27,780 nt of DNA from a virus. Position 1 is the stretch's first letter; each line of letters begins with the position of its first letter. Position numbers and translations under genes: made by a program. The stretch covers positions 1-27,780 of the IMG/VR virus record IMGVR_UViG_3300009180_000176, one strand, 5' to 3'. Of this stretch, positions 1 through 6,110 are shown one piece after another. The notes beneath the pieces are model-generated. The model did not search any database and had not been told where the DNA came from. It saw only the letters and a list, made by a program, of their open reading frames with translations.

Positions 1-192
1 ATCTACCACAGTACACATCTGTTCGAGTGCTGCTTTGGTGTTTGTGTATGCAAAGGCTACTGTGTTACCCTCAACATCGGTAGACATGATAGCTCCACAG
101 CCGAATTCTGCGAGAGCTTCTTCGAGTGTGTTAAATGAGTCCATCCCGAAGAGTTCTGGTGTGAGTGGGTTGAGTAACAGAAATTTAGTCAT
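1..192 (-). CDS. Small hypothetical phage protein, C-terminus cut by window edge
   Basis: The leftward reading frame starts at ATG 192-190 and stays open for 64 codons to the window edge, so the C-terminus is missing. A strong ribosome binding site, AAGGAGAAATAC, lies directly before the ATG. The protein begins MTKFLLLNPLTPELFG and has an acidic helical stretch (NTLEEALAEFG) followed by a short beta-like segment. It has no signal peptide, membrane segment or motif that I recognise. It is the last visible member of a leftward cluster of small genes. The start and frame are well supported by the binding site and by continuous coding; the function is unknown. Confidence 0.8.
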   Translation of the reverse strand, partial: MTKFLLLNPLTPELFGMDSFNTLEEALAEFGCGAIMSTDVEGNTVAFAYTNTKAALEQMCTVVD

Positions 193-242
193 GTATTTCT
201 CCTTGAATATGACTGTTGTGTATAGCGATATTGCCATACCCA

Positions 243-266
243 TAGACATCTCTTGAGAAATGTCTA
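243..266 (-). other. Intergenic RNA hairpin between two leftward genes
   Basis: Read on the minus strand this is a 10-bp stem (arm TAGACATTTC, one G-U pair) closed by a four-base TCAA loop. It lies between the stop of the 111-aa gene and the start of the next leftward gene. No T-run follows, so it is not a typical intrinsic terminator. It may be a processing or stability element. Confidence 0.55.
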
Positions 267-278
267 CAGGAATAGTTA

Positions 279-614
279 TTATTCAGTGATCACGATGTTG
301 TAGAACCATACGTTTGGATCGTTACCACCAGCTGCTACGAACTGGATGACTTCACCGTTATCGTATGCTTTCTGCAGGTCTCGTGTGAGATTCATCAGCA
401 TCTCTGTATCAGTGATACGATCAATACGACACTGACGCTTACGATTGTCAGAGCCTGTAGCCTCGATTGAACGAGTTGTCTCATTGAAGGTGAGTTCTTT
501 GAGGACAACTGCTTGAGACACACGATCTTCACCCAATGGGTTGTTAGTTGAGAACAACACATCGATCTTTGTGAGTGATGTGAACTTAGGTGTGAATGCT
601 TTAGCTTTAGTCAT
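279..614 (-). CDS. Hypothetical phage protein, 111 aa
   Basis: The frame is open further upstream, to 671, but I place the start at ATG 614 because AAAGGAAACTATC precedes it at good spacing and the upstream extension has no binding site. The protein begins MTKAKAFTPKFTSL. It alternates beta-like segments (KIDVLFSTN, SQAVVLKELTF) with charged stretches (GSDNRKRQCRIDRI) and ends in a hydrophobic strand (VWFYNIVITE). It is soluble, with no membrane segment. I do not recognise the family. It sits in the leftward cluster of small genes opposite the virion genes, where phages often keep early or host-interaction proteins; that role is only an inference. Confidence 0.8.
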   Translation of the reverse strand: MTKAKAFTPKFTSLTKIDVLFSTNNPLGEDRVSQAVVLKELTFNETTRSIEATGSDNRKRQCRIDRITDTEMLMNLTRDLQKAYDNGEVIQFVAAGGNDPNVWFYNIVITE

Positions 615-720
615 GATAGTTTCCTTTGAATGAATGAACAAGAACTTGGTACTTACCCCAAGAGGTCTCACTTATACTCGTGAAGAGTGGGTTGAGTTAG
701 TAGAGGCTTCGTCAGAAGAC

Positions 721-828
721 TCAGTAGCGAACCACTTCGTACTTAGATGGATGCCAGCTGTTAAGTGACAGTTCATCGGTAGTCTTAGTGATCAGCTTAC
801 CAGTGCGTTTGTTAAATACATAGTACAT
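721..828 (-). CDS. Very small hypothetical protein, 35 aa
   Basis: The short leftward frame runs from ATG 828-826 to a TGA at 723-721. AAGGAGTATTTCC directly before the ATG is a near-consensus ribosome binding site and is the main support. The product starts MYYVFNKRTGKLITKTTDEL and is basic and soluble. Its start lies inside the end of the upstream 49-aa gene (17-base overlap), which suggests translational coupling. The pattern YVFNKRTGKLI resembles small single-domain beta-hairpin phage peptides, but no family is recognised. Confidence 0.65.
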   Translation of the reverse strand: MYYVFNKRTGKLITKTTDELSLNSWHPSKYEVVRY

Positions 829-961
829 GGAAATACTCCTTGGTTTGTTCCATTGCAATCTCTTCAGCCATAGCACGAGGCATGTTAGCTTCGTACTCTA
901 AGATGCCAGCTCGTTCTTCGTAGAACTCCCTCTGGACTTCAGTCAACTCACTTACTTGCAT
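812..961 (-). CDS. Small acidic hypothetical protein, 49 aa
   Basis: The start is placed at ATG 961-959 because GAGGAGATTGT precedes it; the longer open frame up to 1021 lacks a binding site. The product begins MQVSELTEVQREFYEERAG and is a highly charged, probably all-helical peptide rich in Glu. It overlaps the upstream membrane-protein gene by 10 bases and the downstream 35-aa gene by 17 bases. The three therefore form a compact, probably co-translated leftward group. I cannot assign a function. Confidence 0.7.
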   Translation of the reverse strand: MQVSELTEVQREFYEERAGILEYEANMPRAMAEEIAMEQTKEYFHVLCI

Positions 962-1161
962 ACAATCTCCTCTACTTCTAACAATAACAAGAATGTCTGA
1001 GCACATGCAATGATACCACATAAGAAGAGGATCAATGCAATGAGGAAGTCACCACGATCATGCTCGATCTCAATGAGTGCATACATAGCGCATACACACC
1101 AGAATGCTGCAACAACAGCGTGGACGATGGTCTCAGTGAAGGTGAAAGGCGGTTTGTTCAT
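952..1161 (-). CDS. Small two-TM membrane protein, 69 aa
   Basis: The frame begins at ATG 1161-1159 with CTAAGGAGAATCAC just upstream, a strong ribosome binding site. Two hydrophobic segments, about residues 12-30 and 38-60, are separated by a short charged stretch (EIEHDRGD), predicting a hairpin inner-membrane protein with a small polar loop. It is the first gene of the leftward cluster, so a promoter for that cluster should lie in 1162-1462. The size and topology would fit a small membrane regulator or a holin-like protein. A holin and endopeptidase are already encoded near 24 kb, so I do not call it a holin. Confidence 0.8.
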   Translation of the reverse strand: MNKPPFTFTETIVHAVVAAFWCVCAMYALIEIEHDRGDFLIALILFLCGIIACAQTFLLLLEVEEIVCK

Positions 1162-1374
1162 GTGATTCTCCTTAGATATGAACGGGAACAGAGCAAGACG
1201 CTCTCAGCTGCCAGCACAGGAAGGCAGGCAGACGACAGCGACCAGCAGGCAGCAGCCAACACACGAGACAGGGGGGCTACGCAAGCTAGAAGGGGGTATA
1301 GTCAAATCATTTTAATCCTTTTACAGACACAAAGAAAAAGATACCCCCACCCCCTTAAAAAAATTATAGCAATT

Positions 1375-1411
1375 TTACCCCAGGAAAATTATAATAAATA
1401 TTACCCCAGGA
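1375..1411 (+). repeat. Two direct copies of TTACCCCAGGA
   Basis: The 11-mer TTACCCCAGGA occurs at 1375-1385 and again at 1401-1411, with a repeat pitch of 26 bases and a TATAAT-like sequence between the copies. The placement is consistent with a protein-binding site controlling the rightward or leftward promoter. No other copy was noticed in the window. Confidence 0.55.
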
Positions 1412-1418
1412 CTTTCCA

Positions 1419-1441
1419 TTTAGTCGGTTCCTATTAGGAAA
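1419..1441 (+). promoter_or_regulatory. Candidate phage RNA polymerase promoter upstream of terminase
   Basis: This 23-base segment ends in TCGGTTCCTATTAGGAAA and matches the segment at 24854-24876 at 20 of 23 positions. It contains a palindrome (TTCCTA-T-TAGGAA). The CTAWTAGGRA-like core resembles the initiation core CACTATAGGGA of T7-type promoters, with the expected start at the GG. It lies 22 bases before the terminase ATG. A promoter role is an inference; an operator is the alternative. Confidence 0.5.
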
Positions 1442-1462
1442 ACATTTTAATACTCTAAGGAC

Positions 1463-3097
1463 ATGATGAGTAACAGTCAAAAACTAGAAGCTCTCCGTGA
1501 GCTTAAACGTAGGGAGAAGATCAAAGAGTATGGGAGTAACTTTGAGTTATTTGCTTCAGAACAGATCCGTATTCTCCCTAAGGACTCCCGCGCCGGATTC
1601 CAGCCCTTTGTGTTTAACGAGGCGCAACATATTGTGAATGAAGCTATTGAGAGACAGTTGAGAGAGACTGGTAAAGTCAGAGCTATTATTCTTAAGGCTC
1701 GACAGATGGGCCTATCCACATACACAGCTTCTAGAGTATTCTGGAAAAGTTACTTTAACAAGTACAATAAGTCAGTTGTGATGGCCCATGATAGTGCCAC
1801 TTCTGACGCTCTCTTCACGATGAGTAAGAACGTTATTCAGCATATGGGTGAAGAGTTCAGACCAGAGATGAAGAAGTCTAACGCTAAAGAGATTATGTTT
1901 GAGCATAATGATTCAGGATACAGACTATATACCGCAGGATCTCCTGAAGCGGGTAGGGGTATTACGCCTACTATTGCACATCTTTCAGAAGTAGCCTTTT
2001 GGCTGCATGATGAGAAGATTTTGGCGGGACTCTTTCAGGGTATCTCCCAAGCAGACGGTACCGAAGTAATCCTTGAGAGTACAGCTAACGGGGTAGGTAA
2101 CTCATTCCATCGTTTATGGAAAGGTGCCGTAGAAGGTACTAACGAGTATATCCCTATCTTTGTTCCTTGGTACCTCATGAGTGAGTACCGTAGGAAAGCT
2201 CCTGAGGGGCTTGAAGTTACAGAGGAAGAAGAAGTACTTATTACGAGGTATCAATTAGACTTAGATCAGCTGTACTGGAGAAGGCTTAAGGTAGCTGAGG
2301 GTGGACTGGATAAGTTCCGTCAGGAGTACCCTAGTAACCCTGATGAAGCTTTTATTGTTTCAGGTAGTAACGTATTTAACGTAGAGAAGCTTAGTGCTCT
2401 TGTTCCTCAGCCTATACTGGCTCAGATGAACTTTAACTTTGAGTCTCAGATGATGGAGACTATAAAGAATGGTTCGATTGAAATATTTAAGTATCCTACT
2501 TTTGAAGATTCTTTTGCTGTTGGGGCTGACGTTAGTCTTGGGGTCGGTAAGGACTACTCTACGGCGGTAGTAATGAATGCTAAACGGGAGGTCTGTGCTG
2601 TATATAGAAATAATACTATTGACCCTTCTCAGTTTGGTGATCTGTTATTTTATCTCGGTCGCTATTACAACAATGCTCTCTTAGCAGTAGAATCAAACAG
2701 TATGGGTATTGCTACCCTGAATCGGCTCACTCAGATGGGTTACGTCAACATGTACTTCCAAACAAAGATGGCTAATGTCTCTAAGGAAGAGGGGACGAGA
2801 ATTGGGTGGAGAACCACTATGGCTAGTAAACCAGCTATTATTGGATTCTTAAAGAATGCTATTGAGCAAGAGGATATATGGATTCCTTCCCGGATAGTTA
2901 TTGGGGAATTGATGAACTATATTGCTGATGATAATGGCAGAACTAACGCTATTGTAGGTCATCATGATGATACTGTGATTGCGTTAGCTATTGTTCTTGA
3001 AGTTATTAGGACTCATGGGGACAGATTAACAACTAATAAAGTAACCTTTACACAAAAGATAGGTGCTTTTGAGACAGATAAAACACAATGGATTTAA
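1463..3097 (+). CDS. terL: Terminase large subunit (packaging ATPase-nuclease)
   Basis: At 544 aa this has the usual TerL length. The N-terminal ATPase has a deviant Walker A (KARQMGLST, residues 78-86), a Walker B/catalytic glutamate region (HLSEVAFW, 173-180, E176) and a coupling-like motif ESTANG (205-210). The C-terminal RNase H-like nuclease shows an acidic triad: D356 in GADVS, E410 in AVESNS, and the HHDD cluster at 500-503. TerL cuts concatemeric DNA and pumps it through the portal into the prohead. Two adjacent ATGs (1463 and 1466) follow AAGGAC; the second has more normal spacing. The gene is first in the rightward block, just after the promoter-like motif. No small terminase gene is evident beside it. 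Confidence 0.96.
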   Translation: MMSNSQKLEALRELKRREKIKEYGSNFELFASEQIRILPKDSRAGFQPFVFNEAQHIVNEAIERQLRETGKVRAIILKARQMGLSTYTASRVFWKSYFNKYNKSVVMAHDSATSDALFTMSKNVIQHMGEEFRPEMKKSNAKEIMFEHNDSGYRLYTAGSPEAGRGITPTIAHLSEVAFWLHDEKILAGLFQGISQADGTEVILESTANGVGNSFHRLWKGAVEGTNEYIPIFVPWYLMSEYRRKAPEGLEVTEEEEVLITRYQLDLDQLYWRRLKVAEGGLDKFRQEYPSNPDEAFIVSGSNVFNVEKLSALVPQPILAQMNFNFESQMMETIKNGSIEIFKYPTFEDSFAVGADVSLGVGKDYSTAVVMNAKREVCAVYRNNTIDPSQFGDLLFYLGRYYNNALLAVESNSMGIATLNRLTQMGYVNMYFQTKMANVSKEEGTRIGWRTTMASKPAIIGFLKNAIEQEDIWIPSRIVIGELMNYIADDNGRTNAIVGHHDDTVIALAIVLEVIRTHGDRLTTNKVTFTQKIGAFETDKTQWI

Positions 3098-3104
3098 GAA
3101 TCCA
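3089..3104 (+). other. Hairpin spanning the terL stop codon
   Basis: TGGATT (3089-3094) and AATCCA (3099-3104) form a perfect 6-bp stem around a TAAG loop, and the loop contains the TAA stop. No T-run follows, so termination is unlikely. It may mark the end of the terL message or act as a stability or processing element. Confidence 0.45.
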
Positions 3105-3126
3105 CAATTAATAAAAGGAAATAAAA

Positions 3127-3870
3127 ATGCCACAACTTAAAATTGGTTCAACTTATAAGAGCGAACCCTTTGAACTCTCAGCGTTGGCTTCAACAGCTGT
3201 ACCCGTTGTTATCCCCTCAAGCGGTACTATTGCTACGGCAGGTACTGTTACTTTGACTACTGCTCTTCCAACTACTTATGCTGGTGCTTGGATGTACTTC
3301 CCTGCTACGGCTTTTTCTGGTACTGTTGCTGCTGGTTTGTTCTGGGTAGTGATGAGTTCAACAACTGCTGGTACGGTGTATCAGACTAGTGTTGTTCCTG
3401 CAACACCCTTTGAAGCTTTTATTCCTACAGAGACATTGGTTGCTGTAGTAGGTAGCAATGCAGCCTACACACAGACTACTGCTTCTGACTTGGTTATGTT
3501 GCGTACTACAGTTCCCGGTGGTTTGATGGGTCTTTCAGGTGAAATTAACTATAACCTGTTGCTCACTACTAACGCTACTGCTAACAGCAAGCCAGTTAAA
3601 GTTACTATTGGTGGAACAGATGTTCACTCTGCCAGTTTGTCTAGTAATACTTCAACTGTTATTGATAAAGCATTTACTAACCGTAATGCTACTAACCGTC
3701 AAGTATCTCCTCCTTTGGTTGCTTTGGGTCATGGTTCACAAACTACTGCATCATTGTACCCAGCTATTGAAACCAATACTGACTTTGATTTTGTTATTAC
3801 TGGTCAGATTAATACGGCTACTGACTTTATTGTTTTGGAGTCTTCAAACGTTATTGCTATTGAAGGTTAA
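3127..3870 (+). CDS. Beta-rich putative virion protein, 247 aa
   Basis: AAAAGGAAATAAAA precedes the ATG. The protein is rich in Thr, Ser, Ala, Val and Gly with alternating hydrophobic residues, typical of all-beta virion proteins. It begins MPQLKIGSTYKSEPFEL and has no signal peptide, Cys or membrane segment. The C-terminal part (TDFDFVITGQINTATDFIVL) looks like strands of a jelly-roll or Ig-like domain. It directly follows terL and precedes three tiny genes. I do not recognise a family. A head-decoration, fibre-base or spike-like role is possible from composition and context, but that is an inference. Confidence 0.85.
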   Translation: MPQLKIGSTYKSEPFELSALASTAVPVVIPSSGTIATAGTVTLTTALPTTYAGAWMYFPATAFSGTVAAGLFWVVMSSTTAGTVYQTSVVPATPFEAFIPTETLVAVVGSNAAYTQTTASDLVMLRTTVPGGLMGLSGEINYNLLLTTNATANSKPVKVTIGGTDVHSASLSSNTSTVIDKAFTNRNATNRQVSPPLVALGHGSQTTASLYPAIETNTDFDFVITGQINTATDFIVLESSNVIAIEG

Positions 3871-3872
3871 GC

Positions 3873-4025
3873 ATGGCTAAACCCGGTTTATACGATAACA
3901 TCCATACTAAGCAAGAGCGTATTAAGGCTGGTTCTAAAGAAAAGATGCGTAAGCCGGGCGTTAAGGGTGCTCCAACAGACAAAGCTTTTAAAGATTCAGC
4001 TAAAACTGCTAAGAAAGTAAAGTAA
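3873..4025 (+). CDS. Small basic phage protein with GEKMRKPG-type motif, 50 aa
   Basis: The ATG at 3873 follows the previous stop by two bases, with GAAGG overlapping the end of that gene. The product begins MAKPGLYDNIHTKQERIKAG, continues with KEKMRKPGVKGAPTDKAF and ends in a Lys/Ala tail (KTAKKVK). From memory, this pattern is a widespread tiny phage family in aquatic Caudoviricetes whose consensus reads close to GSGEKMRKPGSKGAP. Its function is unknown. It is strongly basic, so nucleic-acid binding or packaging in the capsid is conceivable but unproven. It forms a pair with the next gene, another small basic protein. Confidence 0.85.
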   Translation: MAKPGLYDNIHTKQERIKAGSKEKMRKPGVKGAPTDKAFKDSAKTAKKVK

Positions 4026-4028
4026 AGT

Positions 4029-4289
4029 ATGGCAAAAGATCCTCGACTAGAGAGGGCAGGGGTGTCGGGGTTTAATAAACCTAAGGCTACCCCTAGCCAC
4101 CCCACTAAGAGTCACATTGTTGTGGCTAAGAGTGGTGATACAATTAAGACTATTCGTTTTGGTGCTCAAGGTGCTCATGGTAGCCCTGACGGTTCAAAGC
4201 GTAATGAAGCATTTAAGGCTCGTCATGCTTCTAATATTGCCAAAGGTCCTCTATCAGCGGCATACTGGGCTAACAAAGTAAAGTGGTAA
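4029..4289 (+). CDS. Small basic phage protein with KARH...SAAYWANKVKW C-terminus, 86 aa
   Basis: The ATG lies three bases after the previous stop. The binding site is weak (only AAAG-type purines), so coupling to the upstream gene is likely. Key segments are SHPTKSHIVVAKSGD, TIKTIRFGAQG and the C-terminal AFKARHASNIAKGPLSAAYW followed by ANKVKW. I recall this C-terminus as highly conserved in a small phage family that often sits near terminase or head genes in aquatic phages; I believe it carries a DUF name but cannot confirm the number. It is basic and Trp-tailed with no membrane segment. The function is unknown. Confidence 0.88.
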   Translation: MAKDPRLERAGVSGFNKPKATPSHPTKSHIVVAKSGDTIKTIRFGAQGAHGSPDGSKRNEAFKARHASNIAKGPLSAAYWANKVKW

Positions 4290-4290
4290 T

Positions 4291-4434
4291 ATGGCAGTAG
4301 ATTTAAAATTAACAGCAGAAGAAAAGAAACAAATGAGTTCTTTTGTTAAACCAACACCTCAAGGTAAACTAATTAATCCTCAGGAAAAGCTAGGCGATAA
4401 ATCTCCTAAGACTCTTCCTATCAGGGGTCAATAA
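4291..4434 (+). CDS. Small hypothetical protein, 47 aa
   Basis: The ATG begins one base after the previous TAA and has no clear ribosome binding site, so it is probably translated by re-initiation. The product begins MAVDLKLTAEEKKQMSSFVK and ends KSPKTLPIRGQ. It is polar and probably helical at the N-terminus with an extended tail. It completes a run of three tiny genes after the 247-aa gene. No family is recognised. The tight junction is the main reason to accept it. Confidence 0.65.
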   Translation: MAVDLKLTAEEKKQMSSFVKPTPQGKLINPQEKLGDKSPKTLPIRGQ

Positions 4435-4440
4435 TATCCC

Positions 4441-4533
4441 TTGTGTCCTATCCGTTGGCTACTCATGGCAGGGATGATAGTAGTAGCAACTAACACTAAA
4501 AAGGTAGATACATATGTCAAAGATTATTGCTAA
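4441..4533 (+). CDS. Doubtful 30-codon ORF in the gap before the 104-aa gene
   Basis: A TTG-initiated frame reads LCPIRWLLMAGMIVVATNTK and ends after VDTYVKDYC, overlapping the next gene by 20 bases. It would fill an otherwise unusual 79-base gap. AGGGG at 4423-4427 is the only binding-site candidate and is 13 bases away. Internal ATGs at 4465 and 4474 have no good site. The hydrophobic stretch could be a membrane segment. Support is weak and the frame may be chance. Confidence 0.22.
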   Translation: MCPIRWLLMAGMIVVATNTKKVDTYVKDYC

Positions 4534-4828
4534 GAAGGGTTCTACAACCACCCTTACATGCACCAAACGAAACAGTGATACAGGTGCAGCTGAGAGTGTA
4601 TCTGCCATAACTATTACTGCTAAACTGCGTGATGATGAGTTTAATAACTTAGCCACGTTAACAGTAACTAAGCCGGGTGGTACTGGTGTATTCACTATCC
4701 AGATCAATCCTGCAGATATTGCTGACTTACCTCCTACAACATTATTTTTATATATTAAGTATAACTATGGTACAGCGTCAGATATTCTTGACCCTGTTCC
4801 CGTAACTATTGTTCAGACGGGAGAATAA
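4514..4828 (+). CDS. Small beta-sandwich-like virion protein, 104 aa
   Basis: AAAAGGTAGATACAT precedes the ATG. The protein begins MSKIIAKKGSTTTLTCTKRN and alternates strands (AITITAKLRDD, ATLTVTKPGGTG, VFTIQINPADI, FLYIKYNYG, PVPVTIVQTGE). This layout is typical of the small Ig-like or BppU-N-like domains used as fibre attachment or baseplate modules in phages. The DLPPTTLFLYIKY segment supports that comparison, but I cannot confirm the family. It is followed after three bases by the collagen-like fibre gene, so the two probably work in one appendage. Confidence 0.82.
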   Translation: MSKIIAKKGSTTTLTCTKRNSDTGAAESVSAITITAKLRDDEFNNLATLTVTKPGGTGVFTIQINPADIADLPPTTLFLYIKYNYGTASDILDPVPVTIVQTGE

Positions 4829-4831
4829 AGT

Positions 4832-6109
4832 ATGTCTCAAACGGTTGTAGAAGTTAATGCTACTAGTGAAACAGATGTTTCTGTTAATAACACTAGTTTA
4901 ACACAAGTATCTTTTGTCAGTAGCTACAACACGTTAATTCAGACAGACTCTTCAGAGACAGTTGTACAAGTAGGCTCAACTAGTAGTGTAGATATTGCTG
5001 TTAATAACAACACAACAACACAAATAGTATCTACTAAAAACTACGATACATTACTACAGACAGGCGCTATTGGTTTACCTGGCCCTACAGGGGCTACGGG
5101 TGCAACAGGCCCACAGGGTATTCAGGGAGCTACTGGAGCAGCAGGCGCACAGGGTTCTCAAGGTTTAAAGGGCGATACAGGGGCTACAGGAGCCACTGGA
5201 GCAACAGGCCCACAAGGTATTCAAGGGGCTACAGGCCCACAAGGTGCCTCTATTACTGGTGCTAAAGGAGATAAAGGTGATACAGGAGCGACAGGCCCAC
5301 AAGGGCCTACAGGTACTTCTGCATCTATCTCTGTGTATAGTACTACTACAGGTGCTGCCGGAACATCTGCTTCTGTTACTAACGTTGGTACTTTTTCTGC
5401 AGCACAACTTAGCTTTGTTATTCCTCAGGGAGCCACTGGCCCTCAAGGTATTCAAGGTGCTACAGGCCCACAAGGTTCTATAGGTGCGACAGGAGCTATT
5501 GGCCCTACAGGAGCACAAGGGCCTCAAGGCCAAACAGGTGCTACGGGAGATACTGGCCCTCAAGGACTACAAGGTTTAAAGGGTGATACAGGCGCAACAG
5601 GTGCGCAGGGTATCCAAGGATTAACTGGTGCTACAGGTGCTCAAGGTATTCAAGGAATTAAAGGTGACACGGGAGCAACAGGAACTGCAGGAGCTACTGG
5701 CCCTATAGGTGACACTGGCCCTAAAGGTGATAAAGGTGACACTGGAGCGCAAGGTTTACAAGGTATAATGGGGTTGCAAGGTGTACAAGGCGTACCCGGC
5801 GCTACAGGAAGTACTGGCGCTACAGGTGCTCAAGGCCCTAAAGGTGACACTGGAGCAACAGGCCCACAGGGTATACAAGGTGTTAAAGGTGACACAGGAG
5901 ACGGTTACGTAGCCCTCATATCTCCTACTTTTACATATACATCTGGCTTGTTAACCTCTATTGTTTATGCTAGTGGTCAAACAAAAACATTCACATATAC
6001 TAGTGGAATACTAACACGGTTAGACTATGTTAATGGTGGTGTCACTATTAGAAAAACGTTTAACTATACTAGTGGTATTTTAACTTCTATTACACAGGTA
6101 ACTCTATAA
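4832..6109 (+). CDS. Collagen-like phage fibre protein, 425 aa
   Basis: GGGAGAATAAAGT precedes the ATG. Residues about 2-80 are two copies of a 40-residue unit ([19 protein letters not shown] and [19 protein letters not shown] are the matching starts). Gly-X-Y triplets follow from about 83, such as [15 protein letters not shown] and [13 protein letters not shown], forming a trimeric collagen-like rod. The rod is broken at about 165-200 by a beta segment ([17 protein letters not shown]) and resumes to about residue 358. The C-terminus has three beta-hairpin-like repeats around [18 protein letters not shown] and YTSGILTSI, probably the tip or trimerisation domain. Collagen-like proteins are common in phage head or tail fibres. 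The one-base gap to the next gene suggests joint expression. Confidence 0.92.
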   Translation: MSQTVVEVNATSETDVSVNNTSLTQVSFVSSYNTLIQTDSSETVVQVGSTSSVDIAVNNNTTTQIVSTKNYDTLLQTGAIGLPGPTGATGATGPQGIQGATGAAGAQGSQGLKGDTGATGATGATGPQGIQGATGPQGASITGAKGDKGDTGATGPQGPTGTSASISVYSTTTGAAGTSASVTNVGTFSAAQLSFVIPQGATGPQGIQGATGPQGSIGATGAIGPTGAQGPQGQTGATGDTGPQGLQGLKGDTGATGAQGIQGLTGATGAQGIQGIKGDTGATGTAGATGPIGDTGPKGDKGDTGAQGLQGIMGLQGVQGVPGATGSTGATGAQGPKGDTGATGPQGIQGVKGDTGDGYVALISPTFTYTSGLLTSIVYASGQTKTFTYTSGILTRLDYVNGGVTIRKTFNYTSGILTSITQVTL

Positions 6110-6110
6110 T

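Larger units (their letters stand above)
1162..1462. other. Divergent intergenic control region with GC-rich patch
   Basis: This is the only stretch of about 300 bases without a convincing gene. Positions 1180-1296 are clearly richer in G and C than the surrounding phage DNA and hold many CAG/GGCAG copies, for example GGCAG at 1223-1227 and GGCAGC at 1248-1253. They also hold a small inverted repeat, AGAGC/GCTCT, at 1190-1204. A run GGGGGTAT (1292-1299) is mirrored by ATACCCCC (1341-1348). The rest is AT-rich, with a TATAAT at 1390-1395, but I see no convincing -35 partner. The region separates leftward and rightward transcription and precedes the terminase gene, so it could hold promoters, an origin or a packaging site. 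Confidence 0.6.

Noticed and set aside
1388-1395. A TATAAT-like sequence as a sigma70 promoter before terL
   Set aside because: No acceptable -35 element lies at 16-18 bases and the region is AT-rich, so TATAAT by chance is likely.
1060-1437. A rightward 125-codon frame through the intergenic region before terL
   Set aside because: It starts within the leftward two-TM gene, has no ribosome binding site, and its sequence is low-complexity (Gln/Arg/Ala from CAG repeats). It is a shadow of the GC-rich patch.
1162-1462. tRNA or other structured RNA gene in the intergenic region
   Set aside because: I found no cloverleaf arms, anticodon loop or terminal CCA-like pairing; the inverted repeats are too short or too far apart.
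3539-3880. Leu-rich rightward frames inside the 247-aa gene and inside the capsid gene
   Set aside because: They arise from CTG/TTG codons in the frame shifted by one from Thr/Ala/Val-rich coding sequence and lack ribosome binding sites.
4423-4513. A TTCCTATCAGG sequence at 4415-4425 resembling the promoter-like motif
   Set aside because: It lies inside the coding end of the 47-aa gene and lacks the flanking TCGGT and TAGGAAA elements; probably chance.
4459-4707. A leftward 82-codon frame over the 104-aa gene
   Set aside because: It lies antisense to a gene with a good binding site and has no leader or context of its own.
5165-5563. A leftward frame of 132 codons opposite the collagen-like gene
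   Set aside because: It is an antisense shadow of the Gly-X-Y repeats, Cys/Arg/Ser-biased, without a binding site.
5080-5900. Regular repeats that could look like a CRISPR or a tandem-repeat array
   Set aside because: These are codon-level Gly-X-Y repeats of the collagen-like fibre. Units are short, in frame and without spacers.
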